This document shows, piece after piece, positions 7,396 to 15,195 of a DNA stretch of 21,396 bases. The stretch comes from a virus: IMG/VR virus record IMGVR_UViG_3300036770_002619, positions 1 through 21,396 of that record, one strand, 5' to 3'. Position 1 is the first letter of the stretch, and every line of letters starts with the position of its first letter. A program made the translations under genes and the position numbers. The notes under the pieces are model-generated. The model saw nothing but the letters and a program-made list of their open reading frames with translations. It did not search any database and was not told the origin of the DNA.

Positions 7396-8442
7396 ATGGC
7401 TACACAAGACTATGCGGCTAGCGTCCAAGGTGTGGCGATTCGAGTCACTCGACTGGACGCCGCTGGTAACCTGCTCAACGGACCAGGCGACAGCTACACC
7501 ACCTCGGCGTTTCTACGCGCATCATTCACCCCTGAATATGAAGAGGGTGACGAAATTGTTGAGAAGTCAGCTGACGGCACCATTTGCGTGTCTTACAAAG
7601 CACCTGACACCCTCAAGCGAATTACCATGGAGGTCGCGATTTGCGAGCCTGACCCTGAGCTAACTGCTCTTATGTCAGGTGGCTTGCTACTTCGCAAGAA
7701 CTTCGGTTCATTCGCTTCCCCAGACAACAAGAGCATTGGTTGGGCTGCACCTAACGTAGGTGACGACCCTTCAGGCAATGGAGTCTCTATCGAAGTTTGG
7801 TCCTTCGCCGTAAAGGATGGCAAGCGCGATACTTCACTCCCATATTTCTACTGGGTTTTCCCATACGCCAAGCTACGTCAGAGCGGTGACCGTGTTATTG
7901 AAAACGGTCTGCTTGCGAACACCTTCGAAGGCTATGGCCTTGGAAACGTTCAGTTCGCTTCTGGCCTTGACGGTCGCTGGGAGTACCCAATTGCAACAGA
8001 GCGTCCTTACAGCTACGCCCGTGGTACATGGGCTCCTGAGGGGCTCAAGGGCTTCTACCGCTGGTTCGATGTTGCTAGCAACACTGTGACCAACAAGAGC
8101 CTTACCTCTAACGTTGCAACAGTTACTACAGGTACAGCACATGGATTCGAGGTGGGTCAGAGCGTGACAATCGCTGGCGTTGACGCAACATTCAACGGAA
8201 CCTACACAATCACGGCAGTACCAAGCACAACTTCATTCCGCTTCTCTAAGACAGCGGCTGATGTTGCAAGCACACCAGTTACCCCTGCTGGAGACGTAAT
8301 CCGCAACCGTGGATACCTCTCAGTGTCTGACTTCGACAGCCAAGGCTCAACAAGCAGCTACAACGTCCCAGGTGCGGATGACTACAACCCAGACCTACCG
8401 ATTGATTTCATCATCGCATCGTCTGAGGACCCAACTTCCTAG
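7396..8442 (+). CDS. Major tail (tube) protein with C-terminal beta repeat domain
   Basis: The product is 348 residues, with ATG 7396 placed 9 nt after AAGGAG. Residues 1-235 form the core, with FTPEYEEGDEIVEKSADG, CVSYKAPDTLKRITMEVAIC, WVFPYAKLRQSGDRVIENGL and ANTFEGYG. This is a sequence type I know as the major tail protein of many actinophages. Residues 239-285 (8110-8250) are one copy of the repeat also found in Dit and hub; a beta-rich domain on the outside of a tail tube is common, as in lambda gpV. The gene ends in two consecutive in-frame stops (TAGTAG). Its position between the capsid genes and the connector genes is unusual, since tube genes normally follow the connectors. A head decoration protein is the main alternative. 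Confidence 0.7.
   Translation: MATQDYAASVQGVAIRVTRLDAAGNLLNGPGDSYTTSAFLRASFTPEYEEGDEIVEKSADGTICVSYKAPDTLKRITMEVAICEPDPELTALMSGGLLLRKNFGSFASPDNKSIGWAAPNVGDDPSGNGVSIEVWSFAVKDGKRDTSLPYFYWVFPYAKLRQSGDRVIENGLLANTFEGYGLGNVQFASGLDGRWEYPIATERPYSYARGTWAPEGLKGFYRWFDVASNTVTNKSLTSNVATVTTGTAHGFEVGQSVTIAGVDATFNGTYTITAVPSTTSFRFSKTAADVASTPVTPAGDVIRNRGYLSVSDFDSQGSTSSYNVPGADDYNPDLPIDFIIASSEDPTS
8110..8250 (+). repeat. FCCH-like beta repeat, single copy in the tail tube protein
   Basis: Pattern N-V-A-T-V-T-T then HGF.VGQ.VTI.GVD..FNGTYTIT.VPS..SF.FS. It matches the copies in Dit (15963-17072) and hub (17931-18641) at protein level. DNA similarity to those copies is low by eye, so it is not a recent copy. Confidence 0.8.
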
Positions 8443-8453
8443 TAGCTAAGAGG

Positions 8454-8511
8454 GGCGGGCAGAGTGCCACGGGTGTCCTGCACTCTGGCCCTGCCCGCCT
8501 CAATTAGTTTT
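8454..8511 (+). terminator. Strong GC-rich stem-loop with weak T tract after the tail tube gene
   Basis: GGCGGGC (8454-8460) pairs with GCCCGCC (8493-8499), and AGAGTGC (8461-8467) pairs with GCACTCT (8480-8486). This gives 14 bp with a 12-nt loop and a 6-nt bulge (8487-8492). TTTT at 8508-8511 follows after a short AT-rich spacer. It could be a partial intrinsic terminator or a 3'-end stabiliser that sets apart the abundant upstream messages from the connector genes. The T run is short and displaced, so read-through is likely. Confidence 0.6.
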
Positions 8512-8538
8512 AGGAGTTAGATAAAGAGAGGCGACGTA

Positions 8539-9678
8539 ATGAGCAATCTGTGGACAGACACCGAGGAGTTGGGTGTTTATGCGGATTCTGACTACGCCTA
8601 CGACGCCGTAAAAACAGCTTCATATCTTTTGTGGGGAATGTCAGGACGAAAGTTCTCTGGTATCACAAGAGTTACAGAGCGTTATGTCTCAGCATACGAC
8701 CCCTATCTACGAGCAGGAGCAGCTCGGCTTACCTACACGCCGCAACTTATTGATGGACAAGTCGAAAACGTCGCTTCTGGAGGGTTCGGTCGTTACTCGA
8801 ACCACGACTTCCTCGGTGACGGTACGAACTCATCTACAAGAGTTCGCTTGCGTGGGCGCAAAGTTGTTGCTGTTCACACTCTTCGTGATAGCGACGGGAA
8901 CATTATTGACCCGTCTACTTACTATTTAGCAGACCACTCAACAATCTACGGAACATCCAACGCCAACTGGAATGCTTCAAACGTAGAAGTTACCTACACT
9001 TATGGCTCTCCGCCACCAGAGGCTGGTAAAGCTGCCGCTCGTATTCTAGCCACTGAGCTAGTAAAACTTTTTGAAAATGATGACACCTGTGCTCTACCCC
9101 AGCGTGTCACTTCTGTAGTTCGTCAAGGTGTTACATACACAATCCTCGACAACCAAGACTTTGTTGACGAGCTTCGTACAGGCATCTACGCAGTTGACCT
9201 GTTTCTTAAGACAGCGAACCCAGATAAAGCTCGTGCCCGCGCTCGCGTATTTTCCCCTGATTCAAATAGGGCTCGTCGTATTCAAGGCCACAGCCCAATG
9301 TTTGAGCTAAGTGCATACGACTTGTATTTCAACGCAAATGGTGGAACAAACGTTTATTATCTCAGCGAGTTTGGTGGGGACTTCCTACAGAACGACTCTG
9401 CTTGGACCGTCTATGCAGTAGTAAATAACTACCTCAACACCGTTTCAAAGCAATATGAAACCGCTGCAGTTCTTGACAGAGTTGAAGGAACAATCAGACT
9501 TAGCCTTTCATACTCGGAGATTCTCTCCGTATTAGGCCCCCGTGACCCTGGCACAATTGACTTGTACGCAAGCAGGCCAAGTCTTGGTAACCCAGAGGTA
9601 GACGAGGTAATTAACCTCTTGACAGCAAATGTCATCTACCAACTTGGAGAACGAGTAACACCGATTGCGATTGTGTAA
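8539..9678 (+). CDS. Head-to-tail adaptor with extra C-terminal domain
   Basis: The product is 379 residues from ATG 8539, with GAGAGG 7 nt upstream. The helical N-terminus (AYDAVKTASYLLWGMSGRKF) and the later GKAAARILATELVKL and ALPQRVTSVVRQGVTYTI, with DNQDFVDELRTGIYAVDLFL and a basic arm KARARARVFSPD, resemble actinophage head-tail adaptors (HK97 gp6 or lambda FII region proteins). These recognisable parts end at about residue 250. The remaining 130 residues (from about 9290) form an unrecognised domain, rich in aromatic and beta-prone residues, that is not needed for a standard adaptor. The gene opens the connector block after the stem-loop at 8454. Adaptor is likely; the C-terminal domain's role is unknown. 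Confidence 0.7.
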   Translation: MSNLWTDTEELGVYADSDYAYDAVKTASYLLWGMSGRKFSGITRVTERYVSAYDPYLRAGAARLTYTPQLIDGQVENVASGGFGRYSNHDFLGDGTNSSTRVRLRGRKVVAVHTLRDSDGNIIDPSTYYLADHSTIYGTSNANWNASNVEVTYTYGSPPPEAGKAAARILATELVKLFENDDTCALPQRVTSVVRQGVTYTILDNQDFVDELRTGIYAVDLFLKTANPDKARARARVFSPDSNRARRIQGHSPMFELSAYDLYFNANGGTNVYYLSEFGGDFLQNDSAWTVYAVVNNYLNTVSKQYETAAVLDRVEGTIRLSLSYSEILSVLGPRDPGTIDLYASRPSLGNPEVDEVINLLTANVIYQLGERVTPIAIV

Positions 9679-9699
9679 GAGACTAGAGAGGTAAATGAC

Positions 9700-10206
9700 A
9701 TGGGACTAGCAGACGTAAGGAACGTATCAGATGATGCCAAAAACTTGGCTGTCTTCCTCCAAGACGTTCTAGATAGGGTTGAGCAAACTTACAACTCGTA
9801 CAACATGCCGCTTCCATCAAAGCGGTACTGGAACTTTGCTCCCCCAGCAGTGGACTGCGAACAGCTAGTTGTTTCTCTTATTCAGATGTATATCGGGGTT
9901 CCAGGTGATGAGGCAACAGAGCCTCGTCGTTGCCACGACCCACGAAGCGCAACACTCAACATCACTGTTTCTCGCGCAGTTCCTATTGTTGGGCCGAATG
10001 GTCAACCACCTAGTGCTCAGGCTATTGAAGATGCCGCAAAGGTTGCTGCCTACGACGCATGGATTTTGATGGAAAGTGTAAACAACTTCGACTCTTGGGC
10101 TGGAAACGGAGCTTTTGGTCTTGGTGTAATCGCAACTGTAGATGCTGAAGGTCCAGAAGGTGGCTTTCAAAATGTCCGCATGACTATCACTATGGCGGTG
10201 CCGTAA
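9700..10206 (+). CDS. Head-tail connector / tail terminator-like protein
   Basis: The product is 168 residues. GAGAGGT lies a few bases before ATG 9700, and its stop overlaps the next start (TAATG). An N-terminal helix (LAVFLQDVLDRVEQTYNSY) is followed by CEQLVVSLIQMYIGVPG, then by LNITVSRAVPIV and by a C-terminal beta segment with GPEGGFQNVRMTITMAVP. This helix-then-sheet layout and its place in the connector block fit the small proteins that close the neck or cap the tube (stopper or tail terminator). I recognise the sequence type from actinophage connector blocks but cannot decide between those roles. Confidence 0.5.
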   Translation: MGLADVRNVSDDAKNLAVFLQDVLDRVEQTYNSYNMPLPSKRYWNFAPPAVDCEQLVVSLIQMYIGVPGDEATEPRRCHDPRSATLNITVSRAVPIVGPNGQPPSAQAIEDAAKVAAYDAWILMESVNNFDSWAGNGAFGLGVIATVDAEGPEGGFQNVRMTITMAVP

Positions 10207-10601
10207 TGGCTCGCAATGTCATAGTCAAGTTTCGAGAAAAAAGACTTGATTTTTATCTCAACAACCCAAACGGTGAGGTTGGACGCTACCTGAGTAAAAA
10301 AGGCTCTCTTATCAAGGCAGCCGCGAAAAGGCAGGTTGGTGTTCAAACTGGTGCACTTCGGTCATCAATTCACATGCGCCACTTCCGTGACCCCCGAGGG
10401 CAGTACATAAAGGTTGGCTCGCCTTTGCCATACGCAAGGGCGCACCATGAAGGAACTCGACCACACCTAATTAGACCAAATCGGGTTGGTGGAGTTCTGA
10501 GGTTCGAAACGAGAGGGCAAATTGTCTTCGCGCACTTGGTAAGACACCCAGGCACGAGACCAAATCGCTATCTCACAGACAACCTCAGATTGATAAAATA
10601 G
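10206..10601 (+). CDS. HK97 gp10-like head-tail connector protein
   Basis: The product is 131 residues, very basic, translationally coupled to the gene before it (the start ATG shares its A with the TAA stop). Motifs typical of the HK97 gp10-like family are visible: a basic N-terminus, VGVQTGALRSSI, YARAHHEGTRPH.I.P, and HPGTRPNRYL near the end. The family sits at the neck or tail-completion position in long-tailed phages. The length is normal (110-150) and the reading frame is intact. Confidence 0.75.
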   Translation: MARNVIVKFREKRLDFYLNNPNGEVGRYLSKKGSLIKAAAKRQVGVQTGALRSSIHMRHFRDPRGQYIKVGSPLPYARAHHEGTRPHLIRPNRVGGVLRFETRGQIVFAHLVRHPGTRPNRYLTDNLRLIK

Positions 10602-10610
10602 CAACATGGT

Positions 10611-10626
10611 TGTTCTATAAAGAACA
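10611..10626 (+). promoter_or_regulatory. Inverted repeat TGTTCT-ATAA-AGAACA before the chaperone genes
   Basis: A perfect 6-bp stem with a 4-nt loop sits in the 57-nt gap after the gp10-like gene. Its arms are the same hexamers, in reverse order, as those in the capsid leader (4205-4220). No T-run follows. Confidence 0.4.
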
Positions 10627-10658
10627 GTCAACGACACACAGATAAGGATGGAAACCCC

Positions 10659-11009
10659 ATGACAAACCGATTCAAGGACTTTGGAAGCGGTGGAGCGGTC
10701 GATAAGACTCCTCTCTCTTTCAAGATTCACGATGAGGAATTCCAATGCCGCCCAACTATTCAGGGAAAGACCCTGCTTTCAATCGTCGCTAATTCGACGG
10801 GTGAAGACGGCGCTGGAGTAGCCAAGTCGATTACAGAATTCTTTAAGGCTTGCCTCGTAGAGGAGAGCTATGTTCGGTTTAATGCCCTTCTAGAAAATCC
10901 TGACAAGATTGTCACGGTCGAGACCCTCGGTGAAATCACCGCATGGCTCGTGGAGGAGTATTCAAGCCGCCCTACGCAGCAGCCAGAAGTCTCATCGAGT
11001 GGGCAGTAG
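10659..11009 (+). CDS. Tail assembly chaperone, upstream frame (lambda gpG-like role)
   Basis: The product is 116 residues from ATG 10659, with AAGGA about 10 nt upstream. It carries FKIHDEEFQCRPTIQGKTLL, a helical middle (ITEFFKACLVEESYVRFNALLEN), then ETLGEITAWLVEEYSSRPT, a C-terminal signature common to actinophage chaperones of this class. A 12-residue Gln/Ser-rich tail precedes the stop at 11009. Position immediately before the tape measure and overlap with a -1 frame ORF confirm the type. The role is to keep the tape measure soluble and recruit tube protein during assembly; the protein is absent from virions. Confidence 0.82.
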   Translation: MTNRFKDFGSGGAVDKTPLSFKIHDEEFQCRPTIQGKTLLSIVANSTGEDGAGVAKSITEFFKACLVEESYVRFNALLENPDKIVTVETLGEITAWLVEEYSSRPTQQPEVSSSGQ

Positions 11010-11404
11010 ACCTCTGGCCTTACGTTAACGGAAAAGGCTTGGTACATGGGATGAAGATTGCTGAGATGGAAGGTACGGAGATGTTGGATGTAATCCATTA
11101 CTTCTTCGAAGATGACCTTCTCGTCTCTACAGCAGAGGAAGTCGAAGCAAAATCGACAGTCCGAACAACCATTTACGAAGACCTATACGGAGTACGGTTC
11201 AAATACAAACTCACTACTTCCAGCAAAAACTATAATGCTGGAGGAGGAAAGCTGCCAGACGAAGGGTTTTACGGAGAACAGGAAATCAATGAATTTGACC
11301 CTGACCCCGTAAAGAAAGTTACAAAACCCTACGTTCCTCCGACCGAGTTTAATCCCGACAGTCCAATGCCATTTGGAAGAACACTAGACGCCCCTTTGGG
11401 CTAA
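10943..11404 (+). CDS. Tail assembly chaperone, downstream frame (likely -1 frameshift extension)
   Basis: This frame is open from 10934 (after TGA 10931-10933) to TAA 11404, in the -1 phase relative to the upstream chaperone, so the two overlap for about 75 nt. The translation (SLIEWAVDLWPYVNGKGL, MLDVIHYFFEDDLL, then a Pro-rich tail) is protein-like. By analogy with lambda gpG-gpGT it is expected as a C-terminal extension made by programmed frameshifting. No canonical X-XXY-YYZ heptamer is visible in the overlap. Independent initiation at ATG 10943 is possible, with GGTGA 9 nt upstream, so the true N-terminus is uncertain and the listed start is only the first ATG. Confidence 0.65.
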   Translation: MARGGVFKPPYAAARSLIEWAVDLWPYVNGKGLVHGMKIAEMEGTEMLDVIHYFFEDDLLVSTAEEVEAKSTVRTTIYEDLYGVRFKYKLTTSSKNYNAGGGKLPDEGFYGEQEINEFDPDPVKKVTKPYVPPTEFNPDSPMPFGRTLDAPLG

Positions 11405-11406
11405 AC

Positions 11407-11419
11407 GAAAGGAGGTGAT
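11407..11419 (+). promoter_or_regulatory. Extended Shine-Dalgarno before the tape measure gene
   Basis: GAAAGGAGGTGAT is a 13-nt match to the complement of a Gram-positive/actinobacterial 16S 3' end. The GGAGG core ends 9 nt before GTG 11425, which decides that start. ATG 11418 is out of frame. Confidence 0.75.
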
Positions 11420-11424
11420 GGCGC

Positions 11425-14400
11425 GTGGCAGTTGTAGGTGATGCTTATATTGTCGTCCGCGCCATCACCAACCGCGTTCGTGACGATATCCAAAAAGAGC
11501 TCAACGGTGTCTCTGGAGATGCCGATAGGGCTGGTAATGATGTCGGAAATAGCTTTTCTCGTGGATTTCAAAGAGCAACTTCTAGAGGGCTCTTTGATAG
11601 TAAATTTGCAAGAGAAGCTGAAACCGCACGAAAAACATTAAACAGACTTATTCAAACAGGTTTCTTCCTAGGGCCAGCAATTTCTGGTCTTGTGGGGGCA
11701 GTGGGCTCTTTGGGTGCTGGATTGGCGACCCTAACCACTATTGCAGGTGCTGCAGCGCCATCTCTTATTGCTCTTGGAGGTGCGTTTGCTGCATTAATTC
11801 AAGGAGCAGGTGTTCTTCGTCTTGCCTTTGGTGGAGTTGGAAACGCTATCTCAGCTGGCTCAAGAGCAACTGGTGGTGCAGCAAATAACACACGGCAGCT
11901 CGAAGCTGCACAAAAAAGATTATTAGAATCTAAAAAAGCACTAGATGAGTTTTACGAAGAAGCAGACCAAAGACGAATCGAGGCAACTCGAAGAAGTCAA
12001 GATGCTCAAGACAATCTTGCCGACGCAATCATTGGCGCTGAAAGAACTGAAAGAAGTTACTTTAGAGCTCAAAAAGCAGCTCGTGATGCTCTAGAAGATG
12101 TTACAAAAGCTCGTGAAGAAGCTCGTGAAGCCATCCAACAGCTTCGTTTCGAGCTTGAGGGCGGTGCTATCTCTGAAAAGAAGGCACGACTTGAGTTTGA
12201 GAAAGCTCGCGATGCTCTCCAGCGTGTTCAAGACCTTCCTCCAAACTCTCGTGCTCGTCAAGAAGCAGAGCTCGCATTTGCTGAAGCAGAGCTAAACCTT
12301 CGTAAAGCTATTGACCGCAACTCTGACCTAAAGAAAGAAGAAGCTGCTGCTACTAAGGCAGGAGTTGAAGGTTCTAAGCGAGTTCAAGATGCTATTTACG
12401 CAAGAGCTGAAGCTCTACAAGCAGAAGAAGATGCTTCTGTTGACCTTGCTCGTACCAACAGAGACCTTGCGAAGACTAGACAAGATACTGCTGCAGCAGA
12501 AGAGTTTGCTGCACCTGGCGGTGGATTAGACAAGCAGCTTCAAAAAGAGGAGCAAGCACTAAAAGATGCGATTAAGGAAGCAAAGAAGGACCTAAAAGAC
12601 CTTGAAGATGGTGCTGGAGGCGGTCCAAATGCATTCCAACAGGCTCTAGCTAAGCTTTCACCTGAAGCTCAAGAGTTTGTCAAGTTTATTCTCAATGAGT
12701 TTAAGCCAGCAGTTGATGAACTTCGTGATGCTGCGGGTAAAGAGTTCTTCCCCAAGCTAATCACTGCCCTAACAACAATCAAAGATGACCTTTTCCCAAC
12801 TCTAAAGCCTCTTATTCAAGAAACTGGAAGCGTACTAGGCGATATTGCAATTGATATTGCAAATGTAGTTACGGAAACAGACAATCTAGACAGACTTCAG
12901 AGAGTTTGGAAGACAAACGACGGTCTTCTAAAGAATCTAGGCAAAGCGGCAGGAAATCTTTACACGCTATTTCTCATTCTTCTTGACGCAGCCGAGCCAG
13001 TCATCAAACAGTTTGGTGAGTGGGTCGAACGACTTACTGGAACTTGGGCCTCCGATGCCGAAAAGAACTTCGAAGGTCTTCGTTCAACATTTGAAAAGTC
13101 TGGAGAAGTGGCAAGTCGAATCGGTGGACTCTTTAGGGACTACATCGAAGGATTTAAGAACATCGGAAAGGCTATTACAACTCCTGTTGAGGATGGTGTA
13201 AGTGCTTTCGAGCTTCTACTTGGCTATTTCGAAAAGGGTGCTGAAAAGTTTAGAGAGTTTACTGAAGCTGGTCTCAAAGACGGAAGCCTTGCTCAGTACT
13301 TCTTTGATGCTACAGAAAATGCCACCAAAGTTCTAGACCTAATTGTAAACATTGTTGCCGAGATTCTCAAACTTGGTGACGACGAGGGTGTAGGTACCTT
13401 TGTTGGCAAACTTAGCGAAGCAGTAGACATCTTTGGAGAGGTTGGTGCTGACCTAAACAACGCTGCTCCAGCTCTTGGAGACTTTGTTGTCAAGTTTGCA
13501 GAGCTCACCAGAAATCTCACTGGCTCTGGAGCAATCAATAACTTCTTCGCTGTTCTAAACACTGCACTAGATATTGTAAACAAGATTTTTGGCAACGAAA
13601 CAGTCAAAAAAGTGTTTGCCTTTACATCTGGCGTATTCGCTGTTGTTCGTGGTTTTGGTCTGCTTCTTTCTGTAGGTAAGTTCCTCGGTAAAGCTCTTAT
13701 CGGTAACTTCCTAAAATTAGGGTCAATCTTTAGCGGATTCTCTCGAAAAGACCCGTTCGGTATGTTGCGTAATAGCTCTGGTCTTACAAGAGCAGAGCTT
13801 AAAAAGCAAATGATTGTTGATAAGCAAAAAGAGTTTGCTATGAAGGGAATCTACCTTTCATCTCAACAAGCATCTCTAGGTCTTGGCAAAGTAACTAAAG
13901 CATCAAATATCACTAAGGGCTCACTTGCAGCAGGCGCTACCACTGCTCAAGTTACAGCAACAAAGATGAGTCTTCTCGGTAAAGCCAAGACGACTCTCGG
14001 CAACGGCTTCAAGGCTGTTGGCACTGGTCTCAAGGGATTCGGAGCTGGCATCAAGGCTGCTCTTGGTCCTATCGGTCTTATCTTCCTCGCCATCGAGCTT
14101 CTTATCCCGCTTATCGTCAAGCTCTGGCAAGAGAACGAAACATTCCGCAACGTCGTAATGAACGTGGTCAATGCTGTCAAGGGAGCATTTGAATCCATTA
14201 TCAACGTCGTGATGGTTGTCTGGGAAGCCATCAAGCCAATCTTCGAGACAATCGGTAACGCAGTAAAGACCTACATCATTGCTTATGTAGAAGCCCTAAA
14301 GATTGCTTGGGATTTGATTATGACCGCTGTTCAAGCGGTTTGGGACTTCCTCAAGCCAATCTTTGAGCTCATTGGTAATGCTGTAAAAACTTACATAACT

Positions 14401-15195
14401 TTCTATGTCGATGCGCTAAAACTAGCTTGGGACCTTATTTCTACTGCCGTTCAAGCTGTCTGGGACTTCATCAGACCAATCTTTGAAAAGATTGGCGAAG
14501 GAATCAAGAACTCAATTACGAAGTTTGTTGACCTCCTAAAGACTGCTTGGGACGGAATTAAGACTGCTGTTTCGGCAGTGTGGGACTTTATTAAGCCAAT
14601 TTTTGGGTTCATCGGTAATGGCATTAAGAATTCTATTACGTTCTATGTAAATGCATTGAAGACCGCATGGGACGCAATTAAGACTACGGTTAACACCGTA
14701 TGGAACTTCGTCAAACCAATCTTTGAAAAAATTGGCGATGGTATTAGAGATGGCATTGGTGGTGCTGTAGATTTTGTTTCTGGTCTGTTTGACGGACTAA
14801 AGAGCACAGTTAAGACAATCTTTAATGCTATCGCTGGGTTCTGGAACAGTACTTTCGGAAAACTTAGCTTTAAAGTTCCAGGATGGGTTCCAGGAATTGG
14901 TGGCAATGGATTTGACGTTCCCGACATCCCAACCCTAGCAAAGGGTGGTGTGATTCCAGCAAGCCTTGGTGGAACACTCGCGCTTCTTGCTGAAGCAGGT
15001 CGTCCAGAGCGTGTTGAACCTCTTGACCCAGACGGCTTGTCCCGTCGTGACAAGGCCATGATTGACTACATGTCTGGTGGTATGAGGGGCGGAGTAACAG
15101 TGAATGTTTATCCATCGCCTGGAATGGATGAACGAGAGCTAGCGCAGAAAGTTTCTAGAGAACTTGCTTACATGATGAAGAGGGGTGCTGCGTAA
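11425..15195 (+). CDS. Tape measure protein
   Basis: The product is 1256 residues from GTG 11425. The N-terminus is followed by a Gly/Ala-rich hydrophobic region (about 73-145) and a long, highly charged coiled-coil region (about 155-395). A helical mid-part, hydrophobic segments around 730-765 and 881-900, and five tandem 40-residue repeats (Trp at 933, 973, 1013, 1053, 1093) come next. The C-terminus VNVYPSPGMDERELAQKV is of a kind common in actinophage tape measures. The gene follows the chaperone pair and precedes Dit, the standard order. At the usual rule of about 0.15 nm per residue the tail would be roughly 185-190 nm. No peptidase or lytic transglycosylase domain is recognisable. Confidence 0.93.
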   Translation: MAVVGDAYIVVRAITNRVRDDIQKELNGVSGDADRAGNDVGNSFSRGFQRATSRGLFDSKFAREAETARKTLNRLIQTGFFLGPAISGLVGAVGSLGAGLATLTTIAGAAAPSLIALGGAFAALIQGAGVLRLAFGGVGNAISAGSRATGGAANNTRQLEAAQKRLLESKKALDEFYEEADQRRIEATRRSQDAQDNLADAIIGAERTERSYFRAQKAARDALEDVTKAREEAREAIQQLRFELEGGAISEKKARLEFEKARDALQRVQDLPPNSRARQEAELAFAEAELNLRKAIDRNSDLKKEEAAATKAGVEGSKRVQDAIYARAEALQAEEDASVDLARTNRDLAKTRQDTAAAEEFAAPGGGLDKQLQKEEQALKDAIKEAKKDLKDLEDGAGGGPNAFQQALAKLSPEAQEFVKFILNEFKPAVDELRDAAGKEFFPKLITALTTIKDDLFPTLKPLIQETGSVLGDIAIDIANVVTETDNLDRLQRVWKTNDGLLKNLGKAAGNLYTLFLILLDAAEPVIKQFGEWVERLTGTWASDAEKNFEGLRSTFEKSGEVASRIGGLFRDYIEGFKNIGKAITTPVEDGVSAFELLLGYFEKGAEKFREFTEAGLKDGSLAQYFFDATENATKVLDLIVNIVAEILKLGDDEGVGTFVGKLSEAVDIFGEVGADLNNAAPALGDFVVKFAELTRNLTGSGAINNFFAVLNTALDIVNKIFGNETVKKVFAFTSGVFAVVRGFGLLLSVGKFLGKALIGNFLKLGSIFSGFSRKDPFGMLRNSSGLTRAELKKQMIVDKQKEFAMKGIYLSSQQASLGLGKVTKASNITKGSLAAGATTAQVTATKMSLLGKAKTTLGNGFKAVGTGLKGFGAGIKAALGPIGLIFLAIELLIPLIVKLWQENETFRNVVMNVVNAVKGAFESIINVVMVVWEAIKPIFETIGNAVKTYIIAYVEALKIAWDLIMTAVQAVWDFLKPIFELIGNAVKTYITFYVDALKLAWDLISTAVQAVWDFIRPIFEKIGEGIKNSITKFVDLLKTAWDGIKTAVSAVWDFIKPIFGFIGNGIKNSITFYVNALKTAWDAIKTTVNTVWNFVKPIFEKIGDGIRDGIGGAVDFVSGLFDGLKSTVKTIFNAIAGFWNSTFGKLSFKVPGWVPGIGGNGFDVPDIPTLAKGGVIPASLGGTLALLAEAGRPERVEPLDPDGLSRRDKAMIDYMSGGMRGGVTVNVYPSPGMDERELAQKVSRELAYMMKRGAA
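14221..14820 (+). repeat. Five tandem 120-bp (40-residue) repeats in the tape measure gene
   Basis: TGG (Trp) codons fall at exactly 14221, 14341, 14461, 14581 and 14701. Each unit reads approximately W-(D/N)-F-(I/L/V)-(K/R)-P-I-F, then IG.(A/G)(V/I)K, then a hydrophobic helix ending with LK.AWD.I.TAV. A degenerate sixth unit starts at 14821 with Phe replacing Trp. Units differ at many bases, so the array is not freshly expanded. Confidence 0.9.

Noticed and set aside
10649-10661. Four-codon ORF ending on the chaperone start codon (ATGA overlap)
   Set aside because: Its ATG directly abuts the only SD, leaving no usable spacing, so translation is unlikely.
14221-14820. CRISPR-like regular spacing
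   Set aside because: The 120-bp period is coding: units stay in frame, differ at wobble positions and encode a continuous helical protein. The same applies to the 30-bp and 54-bp arrays of the fibre.
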